A DNA stretch of 64,000 nucleotides from Collinsella aerofaciens (GCF_902364945.1 NZ_CABJFS010000004.1:62001-126000), one strand, 5' to 3'; positions 50,253 through 60,676 are shown, counted from the first letter of the stretch. The notes: generated from the letters alone by a model not told the origin. Made by a program: numbers and translations.

Positions 50253-50489
50253 TTTACAGACTTGTAATAGAGTCAAAATATCCCCACATACTTCGCCTAA
50301 CTAAAGAAATTCTCGACCGTTAACCGGAATTAGCGCCATATTGTGCATAAAATGCGCTACTGTATTGCGAAACGTTGGTCCGCACTGCATAACCAGCCAT
50401 AACGGCGGACCGCGTTTGAATGGTTCGATCGGGCTGTCTCGACGTTGCCCGGCCGAATTCACTTTGTCCTATCTCATAAGGAGGATGGC

Positions 50490-52166
50490 ATGGCTGATTC
50501 TATGTTCCACCAGCCCGTTATGGGTCGTCGCGCCTTTGTTGGCGGCACCCTCGCTGCGAGCTCCATGGCTTTTCTTGCCGCATGCGGCAAGAAGGGCGGC
50601 GACGCTTCCGGATCTGACTCCGGTTCGACGCTGAACTTCTACATCAACAACCCGGTCTGCATCGACCCCTACAACGTCCAGGAGGATCAGGGCACTCAGG
50701 TCGAGTACCAGCTCTTCGACGCTCTGACGGAGTACGACCCCGAGAAGGGCGAGATCGTTCCGCTGGCTTGCGAGTCCTTTGAGGCTAACGACGACGCCAC
50801 CGAGTTCACCTTCAAGATCAAGAAGGCTAAGTTCCACAACGGTGACGACGTTACTTCCAAGTCCTTCAAGCTCGGTTGGGAGCGTCTAGTCAACACCAAG
50901 TCGGCCATCGCCACCGAGTATGGTCCTTCCGAGGTCTCCTATCACCTTTCCATGGTTGAGGGCTATGACGATCTGCTTGCCGGCAACGCTACCGAGCTCA
51001 GCGGTGTTACTTGCCCCGACGATGAGACCCTCGTCGTCAAGCTGTCTTCCGCTTACGCCGACTTCCCCTTCGTCGCCTCTCACCCGGCTCTGTCCCCGGT
51101 TCCCGAGTGCGCCGAGTCCGATGTCAAGAGCTTCTACCTTGCCCCGGTCGGTAACGGCCCGTTCATGATGGACGGTAAGTGGGAGGATGGCCAGGAGATC
51201 AACCTCAAGAAGTTTGACGATTACTATGGCGACAAGGCCAAGATCGACGCCATCCACTTCCAGGTCATCAAGGACATGGAGACCGCTTACAAGGAGTTCC
51301 AGGCCGGTAACCTCGATGTCTGCGACGTTCCCGTTGCTCAGATCGACGCCGCAAAGAAGGACCGTGGCGAGTCCAAGGACGGCTACACCATGGGTGACGG
51401 CGAGCATATGCTGCTCGGTGCCGAGCCTTCCACGTACTATCTGACCTGCAACACCACGGCCGAGCCGTTCAATAACGCCGACCTGCGCAGGGGCATCTCC
51501 CTGGCCATCAACCGTGAGGCCATCTGCAAGACCATCTTCAAGGGTACCCGTACCCCCGCTGACGGCATCGTTCCTCCGGGAATCGCCGGCTACAAGGAGG
51601 GCGCATGGGAGTTCTGCGCCTATGACGTCGACAAGGCTAACGAGTACCTCGACAAGGTCGCTCCCGCTGGCGCTAACGGCGATCGTGGCATTAATGTGAC
51701 CCTTTCCTACAACCAGGACGGTGGTCACAAGGAGATCATGGAGTCCATCATCGGCGACCTCGCCAAGGTTGGCGTTACCGCTGTCTCCGATACCCCTGAG
51801 TGGTCTGCCCTGCTCGAGCAGTATCAGAACTTCAACTATCAGTTCGGCCGTCTGGGCTGGATCGCCGATTACCCGATCATGGACAACTTCCTGTACCCGC
51901 TGTTCCACTCCGACTCCCTCGGTGGCGACAACCGCTCCGGTTACAGCAACCCCGAGTTCGATGCCAAGGTCGACGAGGCCCGCACCACGGTTGATGACGA
52001 GGAGCGCATCGCCAAGATGCGGGAGGCCGACGCCATGGTCGCCGCTGACTGCCCGGTTATCCCGGTGATGTTCTACACGCACACCATCGCTGGCTCTGAC
52101 CGCGTCAAGCATCTCTATGTTGATCCGCAGAAGCACGCCGATCTGGGTACCGCCGAGCTCGCCTAA
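50490..52166 (+). CDS. Oligopeptide-type ABC substrate-binding lipoprotein (OppA-like)
   Basis: 558 aa. Start ATG 50490 (MADSMFHQPVMGRRAFVGG) with AAGGAGG upstream. GRR then hydrophobic stretch and lipobox LAACGKK indicate a lipoprotein. SBP_bac_5 fold with the DLRRGISLAINREAI block. OppABCDF gene order follows, so peptide uptake is the simplest reading. The 237 nt between the secG terminator and this gene contain GGTCCGC/GCGGACC inverted arms near 50378-50411 but no clear promoter. Confidence 0.9.
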   Translation: MADSMFHQPVMGRRAFVGGTLAASSMAFLAACGKKGGDASGSDSGSTLNFYINNPVCIDPYNVQEDQGTQVEYQLFDALTEYDPEKGEIVPLACESFEANDDATEFTFKIKKAKFHNGDDVTSKSFKLGWERLVNTKSAIATEYGPSEVSYHLSMVEGYDDLLAGNATELSGVTCPDDETLVVKLSSAYADFPFVASHPALSPVPECAESDVKSFYLAPVGNGPFMMDGKWEDGQEINLKKFDDYYGDKAKIDAIHFQVIKDMETAYKEFQAGNLDVCDVPVAQIDAAKKDRGESKDGYTMGDGEHMLLGAEPSTYYLTCNTTAEPFNNADLRRGISLAINREAICKTIFKGTRTPADGIVPPGIAGYKEGAWEFCAYDVDKANEYLDKVAPAGANGDRGINVTLSYNQDGGHKEIMESIIGDLAKVGVTAVSDTPEWSALLEQYQNFNYQFGRLGWIADYPIMDNFLYPLFHSDSLGGDNRSGYSNPEFDAKVDEARTTVDDEERIAKMREADAMVAADCPVIPVMFYTHTIAGSDRVKHLYVDPQKHADLGTAELA

Positions 52167-52262
52167 GGGTTTTGCAGCTTCCGTGAGGGTCAAGTATTTA
52201 CGTAGACCTCATGGGAAACATACAGTTCTCCCTAACCTGGGGTAAACTGGCTGATGGTAATT

Positions 52263-52294
52263 TTGGGATGCCGGTCTGGCGATCGGCATCCCAA
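52263..52294 (+). terminator. Intra-operon hairpin after oppA-like gene
   Basis: TTGGGATGCCG (52263-52273) and CGGCATCCCAA (52284-52294) pair exactly around a 10-nt loop; TTAGGTT follows. Same position as the hairpin after the satA-like gene. Confidence 0.65.
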
Positions 52295-52323
52295 TTAGGT
52301 TAATCCCTAGATAGGGGAGTGGT

Positions 52324-53361
52324 ATGGGTAAGTACATCGTTAAACGTGTGCTTCAGTTCATCCCGGTGTTTTTGGGCGTTACGCTGATTCTGTTCGCCCT
52401 CCAGAATATCGTGCCGGGAGATCCGATCAAGCTGATCGGTGGAGACAAGGCTCTGTCCCCCGAGGTAGAGCTTCAGCTTCGCGTTCGCTATCACCTGGTC
52501 CAGACGGACGAGGACGGCAACGCGATCCTTGACGAGAACGGCGACCCCGTTCAAACGTCGCTCGTGGACCGTTACTTGTATTACATGAACGGCCTGCTTC
52601 ATGGCGATCTGGGCAATTCGTACCAGCGCAAGCTGCCGGTTACGGAAATCTTTGCCCAGAAGTATCCGTATACGGTCAAACTTGCCGCGTGCGCTATCGT
52701 GCTCGAGGCAATCATGGGTATCGGTGCGGGTATCATTTCGGCGGTCAAGCGTTATTCCTTCTGGGATATTTTGGTAACGCTCACCACGTCGATTCTCGTT
52801 GCCGTCCCGGCCTTCTGGCTCGGTATGTTGCTGCAGCTGTTCTTTGGCGTCATTCTCAAGGACGCCACGGGCGGTGCATTCTCCATGCCGATCTCGGGTG
52901 CCGGCGGTTCCAGCTCTCAGTATCAGGATTGGATGCACTATGTGCTTCCGACCATTACGCTGGCTTCGGTTTCGACCGCTTATGCCGCCCGCATTATGCG
53001 CTCGCAGCTGCTTGACGTCATGAACCAGGATTACATCCGTACGGCAAAGGCCAAGGGTCTCTCCAATCGCGCGATCATTATCAAGCATGCGCTTAAGAAT
53101 GCACTCATCCCCGTCGTTACCTATATTGGTGTCGACTTCGGCGGCATGCTTTCGGGCGCCATCCTGACCGAGACGGTCTTTAACTGGCCCGGCATCGGCT
53201 TCGAGGTCTACCGCGCCATTAGCATGCGCGACTGGCCCATCGTTATGGGCGGCGTTACGCTCATTGTTGTCGTCGTTATGGTGATCAACCTGCTCGTCGA
53301 CATTAGCTATGCATTCCTCGACCCGCGCATCCGCCTTGGCGGTCCGTCGGATAAGGCCTAA
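52324..53361 (+). CDS. ABC permease OppB-like
   Basis: 345 aa. MGKYIVKRVLQFIPVFLGVTLILFAL start, six membrane segments, EAA loop at DYIRTAKAKGLSNRAI. Contains a periplasmic insertion of about 60 residues (around 45-100) compared with DppB. AGGGGAG precedes the ATG at 52324. Confidence 0.93.
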   Translation: MGKYIVKRVLQFIPVFLGVTLILFALQNIVPGDPIKLIGGDKALSPEVELQLRVRYHLVQTDEDGNAILDENGDPVQTSLVDRYLYYMNGLLHGDLGNSYQRKLPVTEIFAQKYPYTVKLAACAIVLEAIMGIGAGIISAVKRYSFWDILVTLTTSILVAVPAFWLGMLLQLFFGVILKDATGGAFSMPISGAGGSSSQYQDWMHYVLPTITLASVSTAYAARIMRSQLLDVMNQDYIRTAKAKGLSNRAIIIKHALKNALIPVVTYIGVDFGGMLSGAILTETVFNWPGIGFEVYRAISMRDWPIVMGGVTLIVVVVMVINLLVDISYAFLDPRIRLGGPSDKA

Positions 53362-53375
53362 GGGAGGTACGTCTC

Positions 53376-54311
53376 ATGCAGGAAACTGATTCTCAGTCTC
53401 AGGAGCAGGCTACCGCCACCAAGGCCGCATCTGCTCCCGCCAAGTCCCGCACGCTGTGGGGCGATGCTTTTAAGCGTCTTCGTAAGAACAAGCTCGCCGT
53501 TATCGGTGTCTGCTGGATCATCATCGTTGTTGTGGTCGCCCTGACCGCCGATCTGTGGGCTAAGCCCTGGCTCGGCTCTCCTACGGCTTCTGACTCGACC
53601 ACCATGGCCGAGACTTCGCTGCTGGCTCCGTGTGCCGAGCACCCGTTTGGCACCGACTCTCTTGGTCGTGACATTCTCGTCCGTGTTATCTACGGTGCAC
53701 GCGTTTCGCTTTCCGTCGGTATTATGGCCACCGCCATCTCTACGGTGATCGGTCTGGTCATGGGCGCCCTGGCCGGTTTCTATGGCGGCATCTGGGATAC
53801 GATCATCATGCGCTGTGCGGACATCTTCCTGGCGTTCCCGTACGTGCTGTTCGTTGTTGCCATGATTGCCGTTATCGGTCGTGGTCTTCAGAATGTCTTC
53901 ATCGCCATCGGTATTCTCGGCTGGCCCTCGATTGCCCGTGTCTTCCGATCTGCGATCCTAACGGTCAAAGAGAACGACTATGTTGACGCCGCTCGCGCCA
54001 TGGGTGCATCCGATGCCCGCATCGTAATGCGCCATATTTTCCCGAACTCCGTTGCTTCCATCGTGGTCTACGCGACCATGAACATCGGTGGCGCCATTCT
54101 GACCGAGTCCGCTCTGTCCTTCCTCGGCATGGGCGTTATTCCGCCTACGCCTTCGTGGGGCTCCATGATTCAGGACGGTCAGCAGTATCTTCTGACTGCT
54201 CCCTGGATGATGATCATGCCCGGTTTGGCAATTCTCTCGACGGTGCTCGCCTTCACCCTGCTGGGTGACGGTCTGCGCGACGCCCTCGACGTCAAGATGA
54301 AGGACGCATAA
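53376..54311 (+). CDS. ABC permease OppC-like
   Basis: 311 aa. Hydrophilic N-terminus rich in Gln/Ala/Ser (about 30 residues), then membrane helices; FGTDSLGRDILVRVIYGARVSLSVG and EAA loop at DYVDAARAMGASDARI. Pairs with the OppB-like permease. GGGAGG upstream. Confidence 0.93.
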   Translation: MQETDSQSQEQATATKAASAPAKSRTLWGDAFKRLRKNKLAVIGVCWIIIVVVVALTADLWAKPWLGSPTASDSTTMAETSLLAPCAEHPFGTDSLGRDILVRVIYGARVSLSVGIMATAISTVIGLVMGALAGFYGGIWDTIIMRCADIFLAFPYVLFVVAMIAVIGRGLQNVFIAIGILGWPSIARVFRSAILTVKENDYVDAARAMGASDARIVMRHIFPNSVASIVVYATMNIGGAILTESALSFLGMGVIPPTPSWGSMIQDGQQYLLTAPWMMIMPGLAILSTVLAFTLLGDGLRDALDVKMKDA

Positions 54312-54313
54312 GG

Positions 54314-55405
54314 ATGAAGAAGAACAAGAACTATGTGGACCTGAAGGACCAGCCGGTTCCCGAGGGCCAGCATCTGCTCGAGGTCGATGACCTTAAGATG
54401 TATTTCCACACCGAGGATGGCGTTGTTCGCGCTGTCGATGGCGTGTCCTACACGCTCGATCGCGGTGAGACCCTGGGTGTCGTCGGTGAGTCCGGCTCTG
54501 GTAAGTCCGTGACCGCCATGACCATCATGGGCCTCATCTCGATGCCTCCGGGAAAGATTGAGGGCGGCGACGTTCGCTACCGCGGTCGTTCGATCCTCGA
54601 GATGACCGAGGAAGAAATGCAGCATATTCGCGGCAACGATATCGCGATGATCTTCCAGGATCCTATGACCTCCCTGAACCCGGTCTATAAGATCGGCAAG
54701 CAGGTGGGCGAGGGACTTCGTCTGCACCGTGGCTACTCCAAGCAGGAGGCGCTCAAGCGAGCCACCGAGCTTTTGGACCTCGTTGGCATTCCCGAGCCCG
54801 AGAAGCGCGTCAACGAGTATCCGCACCAGTTCTCTGGTGGCATGCGTCAGCGCGTCATGATTGCCATGGCGCTTGCCTGCGATCCCGATATCCTGATTGC
54901 CGATGAGCCCACGACTGCTCTGGACGTTACCATCCAGGCTCAGATTATCGAGCTCATGCAGGAGATGCAGCAGAAGAACGGCAACGCCATTATCATGATT
55001 ACCCATGACTTGGGCGTCGTCGCCGATATGGCCGATAAGATCATGGTTATGTACGCCGGCCGTCCCGTCGAGTTCGGTACTGCTGAGGAAATCTTCTACG
55101 AGAGCCGCCATCCCTACACCTGGGGTCTTATTCGTTCCATTCCGGAGCAGGCCATCGAGGAGAAGAAGCCTCTTACGCCGATTCACGGCAACCCGCCTTC
55201 GCTCATGAACTTGCCTGAGGGCTGCGTCTTCTCTCCTCGTTGCCCCTATGCGACGGACAAGTGCCGCAAGCAGCGCCCCGAGCGCGTTGTTACCGAGTCT
55301 GGCCATTACTCTGCGTGCCACTACTCCGGTGACCCCGAGTTCCTCAAGAACGCTCCTGAGACGTCCCGTACGCGCAAGGATTCCAAGAAGGGAGGCGAGG
55401 CGTAA
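54314..55405 (+). CDS. ABC transporter ATPase OppD-like
   Basis: 363 aa. Walker [10 protein letters not shown]-loop [11 protein letters not shown], signature [19 protein letters not shown], Walker [12 protein letters not shown]. The C-terminal oligopeptide-transporter domain has the Cys-containing [14 protein letters not shown]...CHY, which binds an Fe-S cluster in some OppD proteins. 2 bp after the permease gene and directly abutting the next ATPase. Confidence 0.94.
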   Translation: MKKNKNYVDLKDQPVPEGQHLLEVDDLKMYFHTEDGVVRAVDGVSYTLDRGETLGVVGESGSGKSVTAMTIMGLISMPPGKIEGGDVRYRGRSILEMTEEEMQHIRGNDIAMIFQDPMTSLNPVYKIGKQVGEGLRLHRGYSKQEALKRATELLDLVGIPEPEKRVNEYPHQFSGGMRQRVMIAMALACDPDILIADEPTTALDVTIQAQIIELMQEMQQKNGNAIIMITHDLGVVADMADKIMVMYAGRPVEFGTAEEIFYESRHPYTWGLIRSIPEQAIEEKKPLTPIHGNPPSLMNLPEGCVFSPRCPYATDKCRKQRPERVVTESGHYSACHYSGDPEFLKNAPETSRTRKDSKKGGEA

Positions 55406-56434
<1,029 letters not shown>

Positions 56435-56449
56435 TCGGTGTTCTCGTTC

Positions 56450-56574
56450 GGGCCCGCCCTGGTGTTGCTTTTCAGAACGTCCTCGGACATGTCGGAAGCC
56501 CCGCTGCGCGCTACGCGCTGCGGGGCTTCCTCCGTCCTGCGGGACGTTCTGAAAAGCAACACCAGGGCGGGCCC
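56450..56574. repeat. 125-nt nested inverted repeat after oppF
   Basis: A perfect 33-bp outer inverted repeat (56450-56482 with 56542-56574; outer end GGGCCCGCCCTGG) encloses an inner 16-bp stem with one mismatch (56494-56509 with 56515-56530) and a 5-nt loop. No T-run follows. It may end the opp operon in both directions, but its length is unusual for a terminator. Confidence 0.85.
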
Positions 56575-56640
56575 TGCGTTAACGCGGCAGAGGGGAGTGA
56601 GATTCCTTGATCGCTCACTTAATCTAATAGGAAAGTTAGT

Positions 56641-56666
56641 GAGGCCGGAGCTTTGGCTCCGGCCTC
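56641..56666. terminator. Hairpin in opp-tRNA intergenic region
   Basis: GAGGCCGGAGC (56641-56651), TTTG, GCTCCGGCCTC (56656-56666), followed by CCCCATATA; strong stem, no U-tract. Confidence 0.55.
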
Positions 56667-56676
56667 CCCATATAAG

Positions 56677-56695
56677 GGCTCGGCTTTGCCGAGCC
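56677..56695. terminator. Second short hairpin in opp-tRNA intergenic region
   Basis: GGCTCGGC (56677-56684), TTT, GCCGAGCC (56688-56695). Confidence 0.5.
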
Positions 56696-56756
56696 ACCAA
56701 ATTTGCATCAGCCCCCAAAACATGTTTGAGAACTGTGCATGAAGCATGTGCCCCTA

Positions 56757-56881
56757 GGGCAGGAATGAGGTCGCTTTCCAACGCATTCCGCAGGGGGCGG
56801 CATTATTTTGTAGCGCGAAGCGCGGATCAAAATAATGCCGCATGCCCGAGGACGCGTTGGAAAGCGACCTCATTCCTGCCC
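56757..56881. repeat. Second 125-nt nested inverted repeat
   Basis: Perfect 28-bp outer arms (56757-56784 with 56854-56881; outer end GGGCAGGAATGAGG) and perfect 14-bp inner arms (GCGGCATTATTTTG 56797-56810 with 56828-56841), with GCGCGAAGCGC near the apex. Same total length and architecture as the repeat at 56450 but unrelated sequence. Confidence 0.85.
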
Positions 56882-56921
56882 GAACAGGTCGGTCTACCTG
56901 CGCAATTACAAATTCGTAAAC

Positions 56922-56968
56922 TTTTTTGAAAAAAGTGCTTGCACAGTTCTCGAATCATAGGTTATTAT
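56922..56968 (+). promoter_or_regulatory. Promoter of tRNA-Leu(GAG)
   Basis: TTGCAC (56939-56944), 18-bp spacer, TATTAT (56963-56968). Directly upstream is TTTTTTGAAAAAAGT (56922-56936), shared with two other tRNA promoters here. Confidence 0.75.
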
Positions 56969-57025
56969 CTTCCTCGTTGAAAGCGCGGGTCTAACAAAGC
57001 GAACCGCGAATTAACAACATAGCAT

Positions 57026-57115
57026 GTCGGAGTGGCGGAATTGGCAGACGCGCTAGCTTGAGGTGCTAGTGACCGCTTTTTGGTCATGCGGGTTCAAGTC
57101 CCGCCTCCGACACCA
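57026..57115 (+). tRNA. tRNA-Leu (anticodon GAG)
   Basis: Acceptor arms GTCGGAG/CTCCGAC, anticodon stem CTAGC/GCTAG with loop TTGAGGT giving GAG, a long variable arm, and encoded ACCA. 90 nt, class II. Confidence 0.97.
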
Positions 57116-57126
57116 TCGCATTTGAG

Positions 57127-57149
57127 AAGCCTCTTCGGAGGCTTTTTTG
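57127..57149 (+). terminator. Terminator after tRNA-Leu(GAG)
   Basis: AGCCTC-TTCG-GAGGCT followed by TTTTT. Confidence 0.85.
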
Positions 57150-57174
57150 TTACCGATAGACGGTGAGGTCCACG

Positions 57175-59520
57175 ATGGAAACGCTTGAACGCAACGAGTG
57201 GGCAGACGTTGCCCAACTAGTCGAGATCACGAGCGATGCTGTCATCATCTGCGAGCTCGACGGAACCATTCTGCATGTGAATAATCGCTTACTTGGTTTG
57301 ATGTGCGAGGAACGCGCCGACGTCATCGGCGGAGATGTAAAAGACGTCCTGTACTCGTCCGCTTTTGAACGTGCGACGGAACATCGTCTGCCATTTGAAA
57401 CTGATGGCTCCGAGAACGAACTGATGCTCAAGCTGAGTGACGGCTCTTTTATTCCCGTCTTGGTTCGTGCGGGCTCCGTAACGCCTCCGCGCATCTTTGG
57501 GCGCCGCGCACCACGTGTCCTGGTGGCGCTTCACAGTATCGAGGAACAGTATTCTCACGACCGTCAGCTCAAGCGTGCGCTTTCGGAGCTTAGAGTGGCG
57601 AACAAGCGTCTCTCTGGCACGCTCTCGGTCATTATGAGCACTGTGGGCTCCGATGAGCTGCCCAGCCTGCTTGATACCGTTTTGAACCAGCTTGTAGGAA
57701 CGCTCGATGCTTCGGGTGCCGCTATCTATTTTTCTGAGAGCGGCGGCTTTAAGCTTCGCGGTGTTTCCAAGGAGCTGCTCGACAGCTACCTGCCCGAGTT
57801 TTTGCCGTATGGCGCTGGCATTCCGACGTATGTTCTTCGCGAGTCGCGTGCCTGTCGCTTGTCGATCCAACAGGACCTTGAGGGCGATAAGGCCGCCTCC
57901 GGTATGTTCATGGACCTGGATAATCGTTCAAAGCACCTGTTGCGCATGCAGGATATGCCTCCGTACCGCAGCGAGATCTGTCTTCCCGTTTTTTACGGTA
58001 CGCAGATCCTCGGCGTGCTGGAAGTTGGTTGGAAACGCCACCAGGCACCGCTCGCCTATGACGTTAATGTGCTCGAGGTCATTTGCGATTACCTGTCTAT
58101 CCAGCTGGTCGGCATGGCATCGAGCCTTCGCTCCCGTCGCACGGCCGAGCTTGGCCGCTCGCTCAATGTCTTGCGTGATGAGTTGTTTACCTTTCTAGAC
58201 GATTCCGCCGCGGCTACCCAGGCGGTATCGTCCGAGATCTGCAATATGCTCAACTGCCATTTTTGCCCTATTGAGTATGACGCCAGTCTGGATTCCTACG
58301 TCATAGATTTTGAAGGCGGCAGCCGCGTTGCTTTGCCGGACGATCCCGAGAAGCTTTTCTTTTCCACGACGGCGCCAGCAGCACGTCTGGGGGCTGGCCC
58401 TGATGGCTTTGAGGCATCTGTTTTGGGCGGCACGAGTGCCGAGGACCTTAAACACGTCCGTATAACTCGCGTTGACGAATCGATGCCTATGGGAGGCTGG
58501 CTTAGGGCGCATGGCTTGCCTTGCCAGGGTCTCTACGTCGACGCCGGCATCGAGGCGGGGCGTCCGCGCTCTAAGGGCGATGGCAAGCACAGTAACGACG
58601 CGATTGTTCCTGCTTCTGTTGCGAAGGGCCCGACGACGCGCGCGCTGCTGCTTCGTGATGGTAGCCAAGAGCCGATTGATGACCTTGAATATGACTACTT
58701 GGTGCACTTGGCGCATGACTTTGAACTGATCTATGAAGGCGAATCTCAAAAGCGTGAGGAGCGCCATATCGCTCAGACGCTCCAGATTGGCATGAGAAAT
58801 TCACTGGGGGATGTTCCGGGAATCGCCGCCGATTCGGTGTACCTGTCGGCCACGAATTCGGCGTTGGTCGGCGGCGATTTCTATACGCTCATCCGTCTTC
58901 CCGACGATTGCGCCGTCATGATTCTGGGCGATGTGTCTGGCAAAGGCATTGAGGCTGCATCGATGTCCGCGCTCGTCAAGACGGCCCTGACGGCATATGC
59001 CTGGGAGGGCGCTGGACCGGCCCGCATGGCACGCTCCCTTAACAGCATGCTCATGGGCTTTTCGAGGGTCGAGACGTTCGTGACGGCCTTTATCGCCAAG
59101 ATTGACCTTAAAGCCGGACGCGCAACGTATTGTTCGGCGGGCCATCCTCCGACCATGGTCATCAGGCCAGAGTCGATGCCGCTGGGTGGCGACGAGGCTC
59201 GTGGGGGAGAGGTCGAGCTGCTTGGATGCCAATCGGGGGTAATCGGTGCCTTTGAGAGCATGGTGTACGAGACAGGCGTGTTTACGTTCGCTCCTGGTGA
59301 CATGCTATTTATGTACACCGACGGAACAATCGAAGCACGTGACCGCTCGGGTGCTTTCTTTGGCGAGCAGCGCCTTCGCGACCTTCTGCTCTCTGTCTCG
59401 GGTGAGGGCGTGTCGGGCATTTGCGGCAAGGTCTTGGGCGAGCTTGACCGATTTACCGAATCGGCGCTGGACGATGACATTGCATTGGTGTCCCTTGAGT
59501 TTTTACGGGGTCGTTCATAG
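57175..59520 (+). CDS. PAS-GAF-PPM (SpoIIE/RsbU-type) phosphatase
   Basis: 781 aa. Start ATG 57175 with GGTGAGG 6 nt upstream. An N-terminal PAS-like domain (about 10-115), a coiled stretch (about 120-145), a GAF-like domain (about 150-310), a second less clear sensory region, and a C-terminal PP2C-type domain from about 530. Metal-binding acidic residues lie in VGGDFYTLI, ILGDVSGKGIEA, MYTDGTIEARD and LDDDIALV. Enzymes of this build dephosphorylate STAS anti-sigma antagonists in partner-switching systems. The adjacent STAS-kinase protein is the obvious partner. No sigma factor gene lies nearby. Confidence 0.88.
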   Translation: METLERNEWADVAQLVEITSDAVIICELDGTILHVNNRLLGLMCEERADVIGGDVKDVLYSSAFERATEHRLPFETDGSENELMLKLSDGSFIPVLVRAGSVTPPRIFGRRAPRVLVALHSIEEQYSHDRQLKRALSELRVANKRLSGTLSVIMSTVGSDELPSLLDTVLNQLVGTLDASGAAIYFSESGGFKLRGVSKELLDSYLPEFLPYGAGIPTYVLRESRACRLSIQQDLEGDKAASGMFMDLDNRSKHLLRMQDMPPYRSEICLPVFYGTQILGVLEVGWKRHQAPLAYDVNVLEVICDYLSIQLVGMASSLRSRRTAELGRSLNVLRDELFTFLDDSAAATQAVSSEICNMLNCHFCPIEYDASLDSYVIDFEGGSRVALPDDPEKLFFSTTAPAARLGAGPDGFEASVLGGTSAEDLKHVRITRVDESMPMGGWLRAHGLPCQGLYVDAGIEAGRPRSKGDGKHSNDAIVPASVAKGPTTRALLLRDGSQEPIDDLEYDYLVHLAHDFELIYEGESQKREERHIAQTLQIGMRNSLGDVPGIAADSVYLSATNSALVGGDFYTLIRLPDDCAVMILGDVSGKGIEAASMSALVKTALTAYAWEGAGPARMARSLNSMLMGFSRVETFVTAFIAKIDLKAGRATYCSAGHPPTMVIRPESMPLGGDEARGGEVELLGCQSGVIGAFESMVYETGVFTFAPGDMLFMYTDGTIEARDRSGAFFGEQRLRDLLLSVSGEGVSGICGKVLGELDRFTESALDDDIALVSLEFLRGRS

Positions 59521-59598
59521 ACGACGCTGGGCGGGCTGAATCCGTACGGTTGGGGAAACGAATGCATCGAGTGGGCTTTTTTGGGGAACCATGGTCGT

Positions 59599-60345
59599 AT
59601 GAATGAGTGGAATGACATAGCGGTTTTGACGCCACCAGGCGATATCGACATCGCCACGGTGCCTGCGCTGCGTCGGCGGTTGGATGCTTTGATTGGCCGC
59701 GGCGTGCGTCGTGTCGTCATCAACTGTCAGGCAGTTAGCTTTATCGATTCGACGGGCTTGGCATTCCTGCTTACGCGCGCTCGTGAGCTCATGAGGCGAG
59801 AAGGCCTGCTTTCGCTCGTCAATGCATCAGGTGGAGTTGTTCGCTTTTTGGAGATTGCTCGGCTTGTCGATATCCTTCATGTCGCGGGGCCGGCACGGGA
59901 GTCTATTCCCGCCATTCCGGTGGGGGAGCTGCCTCGCTGGAGTAAGAGCGTCGAGGTCCGTCAGGGTATCGAGAATCTTCCATACTACCGACATCGCATC
60001 GCCGAACTCCTTGAATCGCTTCCGTTGCGCCGTGACGAGCGCTACGATGTCGCATTGGCGTCGGGGGAGGCGCTGGGTAATGCCTATGACCATGCGGGCG
60101 GTATCGGCTGCGTCCTGACGGTTCAGGCCTATAGCGATCGCGTTGTGGTTGAGGTGCTTGATCGAGGTGCCGGCTATTCTATCGATGAAACGAGCGAACC
60201 GGTCGCATCAGAGGAGCGCGGCCGTGGTATCAAGCTTATGCGTATGCTCGTCGATAACGTGGAGGTTGCTCGTCGTACGGACGGCGCCGGCACGCGCGTG
60301 CAGATGGTGAAGCTGTTTAGCGGAGCGCTGGAGTCGTGTGCCTAG
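59599..60345 (+). CDS. STAS domain fused to RsbW-type HATPase kinase
   Basis: 248 aa. Residues about 5-105 form a STAS domain with FIDSTGLAFLL; Ser51 is in the position that is phosphorylated in SpoIIAA/RsbV proteins. Residues about 120-245 form an HATPase_c_2 anti-sigma kinase with N-box ASGEALGNAYDHAG (about 154-166) and G-box RGRGIKLM (about 207). These normally are separate proteins (antagonist and anti-sigma kinase). Start ATG 59599 with GGGGAA about 11 nt upstream. 78 bp after the phosphatase gene. Function as a regulator of a distant sigma factor or other target is inferred. Confidence 0.85.
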   Translation: MNEWNDIAVLTPPGDIDIATVPALRRRLDALIGRGVRRVVINCQAVSFIDSTGLAFLLTRARELMRREGLLSLVNASGGVVRFLEIARLVDILHVAGPARESIPAIPVGELPRWSKSVEVRQGIENLPYYRHRIAELLESLPLRRDERYDVALASGEALGNAYDHAGGIGCVLTVQAYSDRVVVEVLDRGAGYSIDETSEPVASEERGRGIKLMRMLVDNVEVARRTDGAGTRVQMVKLFSGALESCA

Positions 60346-60392
60346 CCAATCGCTTTAGCGCGTTTAGCTACTAAGAACATGCGGCAGACAAG

Positions 60393-60438
60393 TTTTTTGA
60401 AAAAAGTACTTGCGTCTTTTGGACAACTCGCGTAAATT
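60393..60438 (+). promoter_or_regulatory. Promoter of tRNA-Gly/Cys/Gly cluster
   Basis: TTGCGT (60410-60415), 17-bp spacer, TAAATT (60433-60438), preceded by TTTTTTGAAAAAAGT (60393-60407). The tRNA begins 12 nt after the -10. Confidence 0.75.
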
Positions 60439-60450
60439 AATAACCCGCAA

Positions 60451-60526
60451 GCGGACATGGCTCAGTTGGTAGAGCACAACCTTGCCAAGGTTGGGGTCGC
60501 GGGTTCGAGCCCCGTTGTCCGCTCCA
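60451..60526 (+). tRNA. tRNA-Gly (anticodon GCC), copy 1
   Basis: Acceptor GCGGACA/TGTCCGC, anticodon stem CAACC/GGTTG with loop TTGCCAA giving GCC, T-arm GGGTTCGAGCCC, encoded TCCA. 76 nt, identical to the copies at 60677 and 63152. Confidence 0.97.
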
Positions 60527-60560
60527 TTGCATTTCCGGACCGTTTAGGCGGTCCTTTTTC

Positions 60561-60634
60561 GGCGAAGTGGCCAAGTGGTAAGGCAGAGGCCTGCAAAGCC
60601 TTTACCCCCGGTTCGAATCCGGGCTTCGCCTCCA
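60561..60634 (+). tRNA. tRNA-Cys (anticodon GCA)
   Basis: Acceptor GGCGAAG/CTTCGCC, anticodon loop CTGCAAA giving GCA, encoded TCCA. 74 nt. Confidence 0.97.
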
Positions 60635-60676
60635 GGCAACATCCGGGCGCTCCGGCGCCCGATTTGTTTTACATAT

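Noticed and set aside
56450..56881. MITE or insertion sequence remnants for the long inverted repeats
   Set aside because: No target-site duplications, no common terminal sequence between the two, and no transposase nearby.
56435..57025. Retron or CRISPR-like element in the hairpin cluster
   Set aside because: No reverse transcriptase or cas gene, no regularly spaced direct repeats.
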